Source: Kordia periserrulae
GTDB lineage: Bacteria; Bacteroidota; Bacteroidia; Flavobacteriales; Flavobacteriaceae
DNA length: 64,000 nt
Assembly: GCF_003054265.1 (NCBI RefSeq)
Contig: NZ_QBKT01000010.1
Location: 1 to 64,000 of the forward strand
Direction of reading: 5' to 3'
In this document: piece after piece, positions 35,554 through 42,043 of the stretch
Position numbering within the stretch: position 1 is the first letter of the stretch
Layout: every line of letters begins with the position of its first letter
Notes under the pieces: generated by a model
Databases searched by the model: none
Seen by the model: only the letters and a program-made list of their open reading frames with translations
What the model was told of the DNA's origin: nothing
Translations under genes and position numbers: made by a program

Positions 35554-35823
35554 AAGTATTGAGGTTGATTCAATAGTATCAAATTTCTACAATACCCTTA
35601 AAAAATAGATGCGTAGTTTTACTTGGTTTTCAGATTGAGTATTATCACTTTTGAATCTGACAGAAAACATTACAGACGAATTTGTGTCGTTTTATGATTT
35701 GATTTTCAGCTAGTTATTCTACTTGTTTAGCGATTTAAAAAAGAAAAGTTCCAACATTTACATCCAAGTAAACGAAGGAACTCATCCGTTCAAGAAAAGT
35801 ATCAAACATGGTAAAAACTATCG
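35554..35823. other. Intergenic region upstream of the peptidase gene
   Basis: This 270-bp AT-rich gap separates the peptidase from the regulator gene. It contains a short inverted repeat (AGTTCC near 35747 and GGAACT near 35778) but no convincing reading frame. It is the likely promoter region for the peptidase and downstream genes. Confidence 0.4.
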
Positions 35824-36264
35824 TTATTTCAAATTATGTATATATTCTGAAGGATTCATATTTGTCTGTCTTTTAAATGCTTTGGCAAACGATTCTGCAT
35901 TTCCAAATCCCAACTTTTTTGCTAATGATTTTATGGTATATTTTTTTAACGAATCGTCTGTTTTCAATTCTTTTAAGAGATATTGTATGCGCAAATCATT
36001 GATATACGAGCTAAAATTTTTCTCGTAGTGATTATTGATGATTTTCGACAAATATTTCGGGTTCGTTTTTAGCTTTTTTGCCAATTTATGTAAGGTCATT
36101 GGTTGTAAAAACCCATGGTTGTTTTCAAATTTAGCCAACTTATCCATCACGTCTAAAATGATGGTATCGCTGATTTTTAAAGAGCTTACCGCAATTTCTT
36201 TTTTCTTATTTCTTGTTAGAATAGCAACTATATATTTTCGTAATTTTTTAAATAGGCGTGACAT
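35824..36264 (-). CDS. AraC-type helix-turn-helix regulator (C-terminal domain only)
   Basis: From the ATG at 36264 (MSRLFKKLRKY) the product is 146 residues; the frame is open to 36384, which would add an unlikely hydrophobic stretch. Two helix-turn-helix units of the AraC C-terminal domain are clear: MTLHKLAKKLKTNPKYLSKIINNHYEKNFSSYINDLRI and YTIKSLAKKLGFGNAESFAKAFKRQTNMNPSEYI. There is no ligand-binding or histidine kinase domain in this product. It lies 55 bp downstream of an unknown gene and upstream of the peptidase gene. It is a plausible regulator of the RiPP-like locus. Confidence 0.82.
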   Translation of the reverse strand: MSRLFKKLRKYIVAILTRNKKKEIAVSSLKISDTIILDVMDKLAKFENNHGFLQPMTLHKLAKKLKTNPKYLSKIINNHYEKNFSSYINDLRIQYLLKELKTDDSLKKYTIKSLAKKLGFGNAESFAKAFKRQTNMNPSEYIHNLK

Positions 36265-36389
36265 TTTGAGTGTTCTAAAAATTAAAAAAGTCTCGGAATC
36301 ATGTTGGTAGTACAATCCCGAGACAGGAATAAAAACATAGTGATTATGTATCTTCATATATGATTTTGATATAAATATCATCAATCATA

Positions 36390-36707
36390 TTATGTATCAT
36401 TCAATTCATACAATCGATCTCTGCGATCAATTTCTCCTAACGGACTTCCTTTGATTATAGAAATGTTTTGAAAGCCATTTTCTTCTGTAATCAATGAGTT
36501 TTCAGGTAAAACAGCACCTCTGCGTTTATTTCCATAATCGCCCGTCATTTTTTTCGTAGCAGGATCTATATCTCCCCATAACTTAGCAGGTTTTCCTGCA
36601 TCAATAGGTTCCACAAAATACGTGACTCCAGTGTGTTTTGAAGTCACGAGGAATCTTCCTGAATCTTCCGTTTTATATAAGAATCTTTGTAATACTTCTT
36701 TTCTCAT
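36390..36707 (-). CDS. Unknown 105-residue protein
   Basis: This small soluble, charged protein starts MRKEVLQRFLYKTEDSGRFLVTSKHTGVTYFVEPID and ends in a basic/acidic tail (IDRRDRLYELNDT). It has no Cys, no signal peptide and no recognised domain. It is followed on the same strand by the AraC-type regulator. It sits immediately downstream of the interrupted-tRNA array, so it could belong to either neighbourhood. Confidence 0.6.
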   Translation of the reverse strand: MRKEVLQRFLYKTEDSGRFLVTSKHTGVTYFVEPIDAGKPAKLWGDIDPATKKMTGDYGNKRRGAVLPENSLITEENGFQNISIIKGSPLGEIDRRDRLYELNDT

Positions 36708-36819
36708 GACTGTTATTATTTTTGATTATTACTTTAAGAAATGACAAGATGTTACTTGCATCTTCGAGATAACCGCTCGCTGTTTTTTTATTAAACTACA
36801 TTTCTTGTTTTGCTATTTG

Positions 36820-36935
36820 TTTATCTGAGAGGAATCGAACCTCTTCTTCGAGAGTCACATACGTGAAATTCATAATTAATGAAATATAAACGCATGAGCT
36901 AAAATCTCGCGTGCTAGCCGTTACACCACAGATCA
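36820..36935 (-). tRNA. tRNA-Gln-like (TTG) gene with a 44-nt insertion in the anticodon loop
   Basis: The D-arm (TGGTGTAACGGCTAGCAC) is Gln-like, the T-arm AGAGG-TTCGATT-CCTCT is perfect, and the acceptor TGATCTG/CAGATAA has one mismatch. The anticodon stem CGAGA (36909-36905) pairs perfectly with TCTCG (36853-36849), but 51 nt lie between. Removing 36857-36900 leaves the loop TTTTGAC, the standard Gln loop with anticodon TTG. The insert therefore splits the anticodon. It folds as a long hairpin (CATGCGT with ACGTATG). Encoded 3' bases are CAA rather than CCA. Whether the RNA is spliced is unknown. Confidence 0.6.
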
Positions 36936-36941
36936 ATTTTG

Positions 36942-37037
36942 TAAGTCTAATAGGATTTGAATACTGAATCAAGTTCAGCACAGGCTCTATGCTTTTGGCT
37001 TCGTAGACCAATGTACTATCCGTTACACCACAAATCA
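36942..37037 (-). pseudogene. Chimeric tRNA-Arg (ACG) pseudogene with a 24-nt T-arm insertion
   Basis: The anticodon arm and 3' half match the neighbouring tRNA-Arg (37045-37116). The 5' seven bases (TGATTTG) instead resemble the Gln-like gene, so the acceptor stem does not pair with TAGACTT. A 24-nt insert (36962-36985) lies between the T-stem 5' strand and the TTCAAAT loop; its core is TGCTGAACTTGATTCAG. The total of 96 nt equals 72 plus 24. It looks like a recombinant between adjacent array members and is probably non-functional. Confidence 0.65.
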
Positions 37038-37044
37038 ATTTTTG

Positions 37045-37116
37045 TAAGTCTAATAGGATTTGAACCTATACTTTTGGCTTCGTAGGCCAATGTGCTATCC
37101 GTTACACCATAGACTT
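37045..37116 (-). tRNA. tRNA-Arg (ACG)
   Basis: The 72-nt cloverleaf has a perfect acceptor AAGTCTA/TAGACTT, D-arm GTGT-AACGGATA-GCAC, anticodon stem TTGGC/GCCAA with loop CTACGAA (anticodon at 37081-37083), and T-arm ATAGG-TTCAAAT-CCTAT. The discriminator is A, followed by CAA instead of CCA. It appears intact. Confidence 0.82.
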
Positions 37117-37143
37117 GTTGCACTCCTTTCTAAGATTGCATTG

Positions 37144-37217
37144 TACAGAGAAAGAGATTCGAACTCTTAAAAAACTGTTTCTAAGACAGCCGCGTATGCC
37201 AATTCCGCCATCTCTGT
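37144..37217 (-). tRNA. tRNA-Leu-like (TAG) with a short variable region
   Basis: The acceptor ACAGAGA/TCTCTGT is perfect, the anticodon stem GCTGT/ACAGT has one G-T pair with loop CTTAGAA (TAG, 37181-37183), and the T-arm is AAGAG-TTCGAAT-CTCTT. The D-arm GCGGAATTGGCATACGC is Leu-like. The usual long variable arm of tRNA-Leu is reduced to a few T residues, which is unusual. The 3' end is followed by CAA. Confidence 0.72.
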
Positions 37218-37223
37218 ATATTG

Positions 37224-37295
37224 TACTCCGTAAGAGAATCGAACTCTTATTAACTGCTCGAAAGGCAGGTGTCCTAATCATTAGACGAACGGAGC
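37224..37295 (-). tRNA. tRNA-Glu (TTC)
   Basis: The 72-nt structure has acceptor GCTCCGT/ACGGAGT (one G-T pair), D-arm GTCTAATGATTAGGAC, anticodon loop CTTTCGA (TTC at 37260-37262) in a CTGC/GCAG stem, and T-arm AAGAG-TTCGATT-CTCTT. The D-loop has GA in place of the usual GG. There is no encoded CCA. Confidence 0.78.
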
Positions 37296-37307
37296 ATTTT
37301 ACTTTTG

Positions 37308-37404
37308 TCTGGGAAGCAGGACTCGAATACTGAATCGAGTTCAGCACAAGCACTACATCCTCCTGTATCCAAAACAGGTAAACAGCCAATTGTGCTACTC
37401 CCAG
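37308..37404 (-). tRNA. tRNA-Pro-like (TGG) with a 24-nt insertion in the T-arm
   Basis: The acceptor CTGGGAG/TTCCCAG, D-arm beginning GCACAATTGGC and anticodon stem CCTGT/ACAGG with loop TTTGGAT give anticodon TGG. The 3' T-arm half TTCGAGT-CCTGC is intact, but a 24-nt insert (37328-37351) separates it from the 5' T-stem strand. Its core TGCTGAACTCGATTCAG differs by one base from the core in the Arg pseudogene, where it occupies the same structural position. Amino-acid identity is judged from the anticodon only. Confidence 0.6.
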
Positions 37405-37410
37405 ATGTTG

Positions 37411-37482
37411 CAGTACCGACGGGATTCGAACCCGCAACTTCTCGAGAGACAGTCGAGCACGCTACCATTGCGTTACGATACT
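37411..37482 (-). tRNA. tRNA-Asp (GTC)
   Basis: The acceptor AGTATCG/CGGTACT has one G-T pair. The D-arm is ACGC-AATGGTA-GCGT, the anticodon stem CTCGA/TCGAG has loop CTGTCTC (GTC at 37448-37450), and the T-arm is GCGGG-TTCGAAT-CCCGT. The discriminator is G, as expected for Asp, followed by CAA. It appears intact. Confidence 0.8.
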
Positions 37483-37490
37483 ATTTTGTG

Positions 37491-37615
37491 AGACAAGGAT
37501 GAGATTAGCTCATGCATTTTACTTTTCTTATATCGGAATTCGTGAATGCTCAGCATTTCGAACTCATAAAAAACAGTTTTGCAGACTGTTGCTTTCACCA
37601 TTCAGCCACCTTGTC
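37491..37615 (-). tRNA. tRNA-Cys-like (GCA) with a 52-nt insertion in the T-loop
   Basis: The acceptor GACAAGG/CCTTGTC (7 bp) and T-stem ATGAG/CTCAT (5 bp) are perfect, but their halves are separated by an extra 52 nt (37505-37556). The insert lies between TTCGAA and the last T-loop base. The anticodon stem ACAGT/ACTGT carries loop CTGCAAA with anticodon GCA. Without the insert the gene is 73 nt. The insert contains a small palindrome (AATGCT-G-AGCATT) and an AGCTCATGC word also present, inverted, in the Gln-like insert. Confidence 0.62.
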
Positions 37616-37638
37616 ATTTCTAAATTGAAACCATAAAA

Positions 37639-37669
37639 AAAAGCATCTCGTTGTTTAGGAGATGCTTTT
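37639..37669 (-). terminator. Strong terminator upstream of the tRNA array
   Basis: AAAAGCATCTC (37639-37649) pairs perfectly with GAGATGCTTTT (37659-37669), with an A tract and T tract on either side. It lies just after a 46-codon frame on the minus strand and 24 bp before the first tRNA-like gene. It insulates the array from upstream transcription. Confidence 0.85.
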
Positions 37670-37692
37670 GTAAAATCTTTATATAGTTACTT

Positions 37693-37833
37693 TTACAGTA
37701 ACGTATTTTTACAATACTCCCGTTTTTTTACATATACATCATCTTCTCCTTGTTCTAAAATGAACAGGCTGCAACTTTCCGGGAATCGGAAAATATGTGC
37801 TGAAGCAGATATGTGATGTATTGTATAATTCAT
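37693..37833 (-). CDS. Small unknown protein (46 residues)
   Basis: The frame MNYTIHHISASAHIFRFPES... ends ...KKREYCKNTLL. It contains two Cys and no membrane helix. A strong terminator follows its stop codon within 24 bp, which supports a genuine transcript. No family is recognised and the length alone makes this tentative. Confidence 0.4.
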   Translation of the reverse strand: MNYTIHHISASAHIFRFPESCSLFILEQGEDDVYVKKREYCKNTLL

Positions 37834-38364
37834 GATTTATTTTTTATGTTGTCGTTTTTGTTTTTGACGATGCAAATATGAAAACGTTTTTTGAAATACG
37901 CAACTATTTTTTTAATTTAATTTATTGATTATCAATTACTTATATTTATTTTTAGACATAGAAAATCCTGTCCGTTAAATGACGAATACTAAACTTTTTT
38001 GACAACTGTCTGTCTCTCAATTGTTTTTGTTTTCAATGCTTGTTATTTTCTATGTAATTACGCGATGAACATTTTTTTAAATTTTTTCATAAAAAAAGCG
38101 CTCAATTTCTTGAACGCTTTACTGATTGTATAATTTTAGTGTTATTTCATAATATATTTCACTCTTAAACATCTATATAAAGCGTCTGTTTTCGACAAAA
38201 TGGTTCTACCATTCCGCAACTTTTATCCTGATTTTTCAGGCAGATTGAAGCTATATGTAAATAATTTTTTGCCATTAGTGATGCAAATATGTGATTTTTA
38301 TGGTGTTTTTTCCAAAAAACTTCTACAATTTATATTGATTATAAAAAAGTCTAAAAAAACAAGC
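37834..38364. other. AT-rich intergenic region
   Basis: No convincing gene is visible over about 530 bp. A hairpin at 38095-38120 (AAAGCG-CTCAA with TTGA-ACGCTTT) flanked by A and T tracts looks like a bidirectional terminator. A weak + strand frame across 38200-38472 runs through the tRNA-Asp-like gene and is not credible. Confidence 0.5.
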
Positions 38365-38436
38365 AACGGTAGGCGAGACTCGAACCCGCACATCATGAGT
38401 GACGGTCATGCGCTCTTCCAGTTGAGCTACTACCGC
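38365..38436 (-). tRNA. tRNA-Asp-like (GTC), second copy
   Basis: The acceptor GCGGTAG/CTACCGT, D-arm TAGCTCAACTGGAAGAGC, anticodon stem CATGA/TCATG and T-arm GCGGG-TTCGAGT-CTCGC form a good cloverleaf. The loop CCGTCAC gives anticodon GTC (38401-38403), but position 33 is C instead of the near-universal T. There is no encoded CCA. It is separated from the array and unrelated in sequence to the Asp gene at 37411. Confidence 0.78.
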
Positions 38437-38442
38437 TGCCTT

Positions 38443-39810
38443 TTACCAATTTTCTATTTTGTAGTTTTTTAATAACTTTCCTATAAATATACTATTGTTT
38501 TGTTCATTTTCATAGATTGGATGTACAATTCGCGCCGCACCATCCACAGGGTCGAGTGGCGGAATATATCCGTTTTGAAATTGCTTTTCGCGTAATTCTT
38601 CTCGCGCGCCCGTGGAAATCCAACCGACATCCACCGCATTCATGTAAATTTTATCTTTGGAAAACGCTTCCGCAGATGTACGCGTCATCATGTTTAAAGC
38701 CGCTTTGGTCATGTTGGTATGCGGATGAAACATGGTTTTATTGTGATAGCTGAATTGTCCTTCGGAAGAAGTAACATTGATAATGTACTTTTTGGAAAAC
38801 GACGAATTTTTCAACAACGGCAACAATTCTTTGATGAGAAAATACGGCGAAATTTGATTGATGAGATTTACTTCAATCAATTCCTGCATAGAAATTTCTT
38901 CTAGTGTTGCATTCCAGCTATTCTTTGCGCGATTATCTACAGGTTGTCCAAAACGATTCAACGCCACAAAACTTTTTTCTACATGATTTTCTAACAATTT
39001 TACATTCGCCACAGGTGTTTCGTTGGCTATCAATTGTTTTTGCTTAGAAAAGTTTTGCAATAACTGTTGTTCATTTTCTATCAAAGGTGCGTAGTATTGA
39101 TCAGTATATTTAATGGTTTGCGCCGCATTATTGATGAGAATATCGAGCGAATTGTATGTGTTTTTGTAATAATTGATAAAGTTTTCAACCGATTTCAAAT
39201 TCCGTAAATCCAATCCGTAAACGACTAGATTATCTTTCCAATCATGATAATCTTTTTCTTGTTGAAATTGCGCCAAAGCTGTTGCTGGAAAACGTGTCGT
39301 TACAATAACATTTGCCTGAAAACGCAACATTTTTAACGCAGTTGCATACCCAATTTTAACACGTCCGCCCGTAATGATAACCTTGCGATTGGACAGATTG
39401 AGTGTTTTAAAACGATTTTTATAATTGAGTTCAGCGCAAGTCGGACACAACCGATTGTAAAACGAATGCGCCAACACAAAAGAAGCATTGCAACTGTAAC
39501 AGTTTTTCGGAATATGTAGCTTCGTATAAGTTTGTGTGGCTTCTTCGGTTTCGCTAAATTTTGTGGTATTCTCTAAAGCATTTTTAGAAATTTCACTGTT
39601 GAGAATCGTTTGTAAATCTGCTTGTTTTTTGTCGGAATAACTTTGTTTGCGATTTGCCTTTTTCGCATTGGAATAAATTTTTGTAATAAGTGAACCAAAC
39701 TGTTGATTGTCTGGATTTTCCAACGGATGTTTCTTAAGCGCATGCAACACTTTTAAACAGGTTTCCCATTCTTCTTGCGAAAAATTATATGTTGATGTAT
39801 CATTCTTCAT
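38443..39810 (-). CDS. Zinc-ribbon SDR-fold protein lacking the catalytic Tyr
   Basis: From the ATG at 39810 the protein has 455 residues. An N-terminal helical region is followed by a CxxC...CxxC zinc ribbon (CYSCNASFVLAHSFYNRLCPTC, about 112-133). A Rossmann SDR domain comes next, with TGGRVKIGYATA, NNAA (LINNAAQTI) and the Ser-containing NVTSSEG segment. The normal YxxxK becomes T-N-M-T-K, so the catalytic Tyr is replaced by Thr. Some SDR folds with such changes bind nucleotides or RNA rather than act as dehydrogenases. It overlaps the upstream gene by 11 bp in the RtcB-associated run, and a role in RNA metabolism is inferred. Confidence 0.8.
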   Translation of the reverse strand: MKNDTSTYNFSQEEWETCLKVLHALKKHPLENPDNQQFGSLITKIYSNAKKANRKQSYSDKKQADLQTILNSEISKNALENTTKFSETEEATQTYTKLHIPKNCYSCNASFVLAHSFYNRLCPTCAELNYKNRFKTLNLSNRKVIITGGRVKIGYATALKMLRFQANVIVTTRFPATALAQFQQEKDYHDWKDNLVVYGLDLRNLKSVENFINYYKNTYNSLDILINNAAQTIKYTDQYYAPLIENEQQLLQNFSKQKQLIANETPVANVKLLENHVEKSFVALNRFGQPVDNRAKNSWNATLEEISMQELIEVNLINQISPYFLIKELLPLLKNSSFSKKYIINVTSSEGQFSYHNKTMFHPHTNMTKAALNMMTRTSAEAFSKDKIYMNAVDVGWISTGAREELREKQFQNGYIPPLDPVDGAARIVHPIYENEQNNSIFIGKLLKNYKIENW

Positions 39811-40507
39811 GCGCGTAACTTTCAAAAGGTTCTAAAAATCCTATCAATTCCAAATTGTCTTTTTTCCAGCGAATTCCGTGTCCACTCGCAATTCGTGCTT
39901 CGTACACAATATCGTGTTTGTAATGTGTAAATACATTCCACCAGGTTTTATGCGTTAATATGTATTTGATTAACGATTTCACGCTGTTTTCTTTATCTTC
40001 CACACTACCTTTTACCGTTCCCCAAAAACTTTCTGTAGAACGTTGCGCGTGTTTTTCCCAAGCGCGAACTGCCTTGGAAATTTGAGGATTGTGCGATTCA
40101 AAACTATGTTGCAAAAGTTCATATTGCAAAGGCGGAATGGCACGTTCATCTTGAATACTCGCGGACGTTAGTCGTTGTCCCGAAAGTATCAAAAGATTTG
40201 CAAACGTTGTCCGTTCTACGGCAGTGGCAAAAGCACTACGCGTCACTTTGTTATTTTCAAAATCGTACTTTTGTAACGTTTTAAATTGTTCTTTAAAGAT
40301 AGCAAACGCTTCTTGCAGATTCGGAATGATTTCTTCATCAAAATTGGGTTTCCCGTGAAATTTTTCAAAATCATTTTCATACAACGCATACACATTACGT
40401 GCTAATACAGTCAAGTGTTCGTGCTGTAAAAACGCGCCATACCTAGCTTTCCAATCGCTTGAAATGGCACTTTTGCAGTTGGTTGCTATGTCTATGAGCT
40501 GATTCAC
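39800..40507 (-). CDS. Unknown protein in the RNA-repair-like run
   Basis: This 235-residue soluble, mainly helical protein begins at a GTG (MNQLIDIATN...); no other suitable start lies near. Conserved-looking aromatic segments include WKARYGAFLQHEHLTVLARNVY and KTWWNVFTHYKHDIVYEARIASGHG. No signal peptide or membrane helix is seen. The coupled SDR gene downstream and the exonuclease gene 22 bp upstream suggest a shared pathway. The family is not recognised. Confidence 0.7.
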   Translation of the reverse strand: MNQLIDIATNCKSAISSDWKARYGAFLQHEHLTVLARNVYALYENDFEKFHGKPNFDEEIIPNLQEAFAIFKEQFKTLQKYDFENNKVTRSAFATAVERTTFANLLILSGQRLTSASIQDERAIPPLQYELLQHSFESHNPQISKAVRAWEKHAQRSTESFWGTVKGSVEDKENSVKSLIKYILTHKTWWNVFTHYKHDIVYEARIASGHGIRWKKDNLELIGFLEPFESYAHEE

Positions 40508-40529
40508 GAGTATATTTTTGATTTCTATT

Positions 40530-41078
40530 TTAATTATTTCGCAAACACCAATCTAAAATTTTGGCAATATTTCTTGCGTCGTCTATTCCTCTGTGATGTG
40601 TTCCGTCGAGCGGAATATTTAAAATTTGCAACGCACCTTTCATACCTACTTTTTTGCGCAATCCTTTTACTTCTGAAAAAGTAGTTTTTACATTAATATG
40701 CTGCTGCCCCATAGGATATTCTACATTTCGGAGCTTGCATTGTTTTTTTAACATGTTTAAATCGTATTGCCCGTAACTTGCCCATGTATATTGTTTCGGA
40801 TGGTATTCCACGCGAAGTTTTGTGCATGCTTCTTCAAATGAAATTCCTTCTGAGTCTACTAGTTCTTGCGTAATTGTAGTTAATTCGGTGCAGAATTCAC
40901 TGATTGTAGAGCGCGTAGGTTTTACAATAATTCCTTCGTTTTGAGTGATATATCCCGTTTTCGTATCCAATACGCAAATTCCGATTTCGATGATTTCATT
41001 GACTTGTCCTTCAGGAATTTTTCCATTCCAGCAAGTTGCTTCTAAGTCAATAATAATTATTTTATCTGTATGATTCAT
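40530..41078 (-). CDS. DEDDh-type 3'-5' exonuclease
   Basis: This 182-residue nuclease of the ERI-1/KapD-like exonuclease group carries Asp11 and Glu13 in DLEATCW, a central Asp in SYGQYDLNML, and the HRGIDDARN motif with His and Asp. The catalytic set is complete. Such enzymes trim 3' ends of RNA or DNA. It lies 10 bp after the DUF434 gene and is part of the RtcB-linked run, so 3'-end trimming before ligation is a reasonable guess. Confidence 0.88.
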   Translation of the reverse strand: MNHTDKIIIIDLEATCWNGKIPEGQVNEIIEIGICVLDTKTGYITQNEGIIVKPTRSTISEFCTELTTITQELVDSEGISFEEACTKLRVEYHPKQYTWASYGQYDLNMLKKQCKLRNVEYPMGQQHINVKTTFSEVKGLRKKVGMKGALQILNIPLDGTHHRGIDDARNIAKILDWCLRNN

Positions 41079-41088
41079 GTTTTAATTT

Positions 41089-41802
41089 TTATTGAGATTC
41101 CACTACATTTTTCTGTGGAACGTGTTCATCTACAATATGTCGCACCATATTACACCAAGTTGTCGCATTATCTAAAATCCACGCGTCTGAACTGATGGCG
41201 ACTTTTCCACTTTCTGCAATCATTTTATCAGGATTGTTGTCCAAAGTGATTTCCCAATTAAGATTTTTCTCGTCTGCAAATTCGCGTAAGATGGTTTTTA
41301 AACGCCCACTGTTCGAAACTGGTTTGTCAAAAATCCATGTTGCCTTTTTGACCTTGTTTTCGTGTAAAAAATCAGCAATTAACTGAATAGCTTTCGGCGT
41401 TTGCTGTACTTTTTTATACGTTCCGTGCACGCTAGATAAATCGCGATAGCAACCATCCAAACCTTTAAAAAGATAGGCACCTGACAACGCGCTTTCCAGC
41501 AATATCAACACATTAAATCCATCGAGCATGACTTCCTTTTCTGCCAATTGATGTGGCAACAAGCAACGTTCCGCACGTTTTATGAGTTTATCGTTAGCTT
41601 CACTCATTCCTTGTACAGCTCGCTGTTGACGATTGTTGAGTTTGTAGCGATTTCCAACCAAAGAAAGTGACGATTTTTCAGAAAAACCTCTGCTCAACAA
41701 ATACGACAGGTCTTTGATAGCTTCTCGCATTTTTGACTGCATGTTCAAATCGCCAAACAAGCGGTCGTCACCTCCTTCTTTTCCTCTGTTTCTTGCAGGC
41801 AT
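41089..41802 (-). CDS. DUF434 domain protein
   Basis: This 237-residue protein starts with the conserved RNRGKEGGDDRLFG segment of the DUF434 family, followed by a helical LSYLLSRGFSEKSSLSLVGNRYKLNNRQQRAV region. A PIN/Toprim-like half comes next, with DGFNVLILLESALSGA and WIFDKPVSNSGRLK. The acidic residues in the second half (DGFN, SDAWILD) suggest a metal-dependent nuclease fold, but this is inference. DUF434 genes commonly accompany RtcB ligases in bacterial RNA-repair loci. Confidence 0.82.
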   Translation of the reverse strand: MPARNRGKEGGDDRLFGDLNMQSKMREAIKDLSYLLSRGFSEKSSLSLVGNRYKLNNRQQRAVQGMSEANDKLIKRAERCLLPHQLAEKEVMLDGFNVLILLESALSGAYLFKGLDGCYRDLSSVHGTYKKVQQTPKAIQLIADFLHENKVKKATWIFDKPVSNSGRLKTILREFADEKNLNWEITLDNNPDKMIAESGKVAISSDAWILDNATTWCNMVRHIVDEHVPQKNVVESQ

Positions 41803-41869
41803 TTTTTAATTTTTTAAAAGACTATTTTGCATATCTTTTCACCTAAAGTGTTGCTAGTTTTAATTTTAG

Positions 41870-42018
41870 TAACGTTCATTTTTTCTTGATAAAAAACGAA
41901 CCAAAAAATCAAGTCTGTGTATAGGAAATTGCTGCGCACCATTCACTAACTAAGCTACATGCTTGAAGCTAACGCTTCGCAATTTCGCTTGCTAGTTCAT
42001 TATTTCTGAACACAGACA
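41870..42018 (+). repeat. Dispersed structured repeat of about 148 bp, copy 2
   Basis: This near-identical partner of 9998-10144 has the same orientation. It has the CTTGAT/ATCAAG hairpin and the GTCTGTG/CACAGAC bracket. It lies between DUF434 and the AT-rich unknown gene, and could mark an insertion boundary. Confidence 0.75.
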
Positions 42019-42043
42019 GAAAGTTTCACATAAAAATTTTCAA

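Noticed and set aside
36820-36935. Class II tRNA (Leu, Ser or Tyr) with a very long variable arm
   Set aside because: The exact CGAGA/TCTCG pairing places the extra bases inside the anticodon loop, and the D-arm is Gln-like.
36820-36935. Ochre suppressor tRNA (anticodon TTA read without excision)
   Set aside because: That reading needs an anticodon stem with a mismatch, whereas excision gives a perfect stem and the standard Gln loop.
36796-37502. Protein-coding frames across the tRNA array
   Set aside because: They run through recognisable tRNA structures on both strands and show no protein-like composition or start signals.
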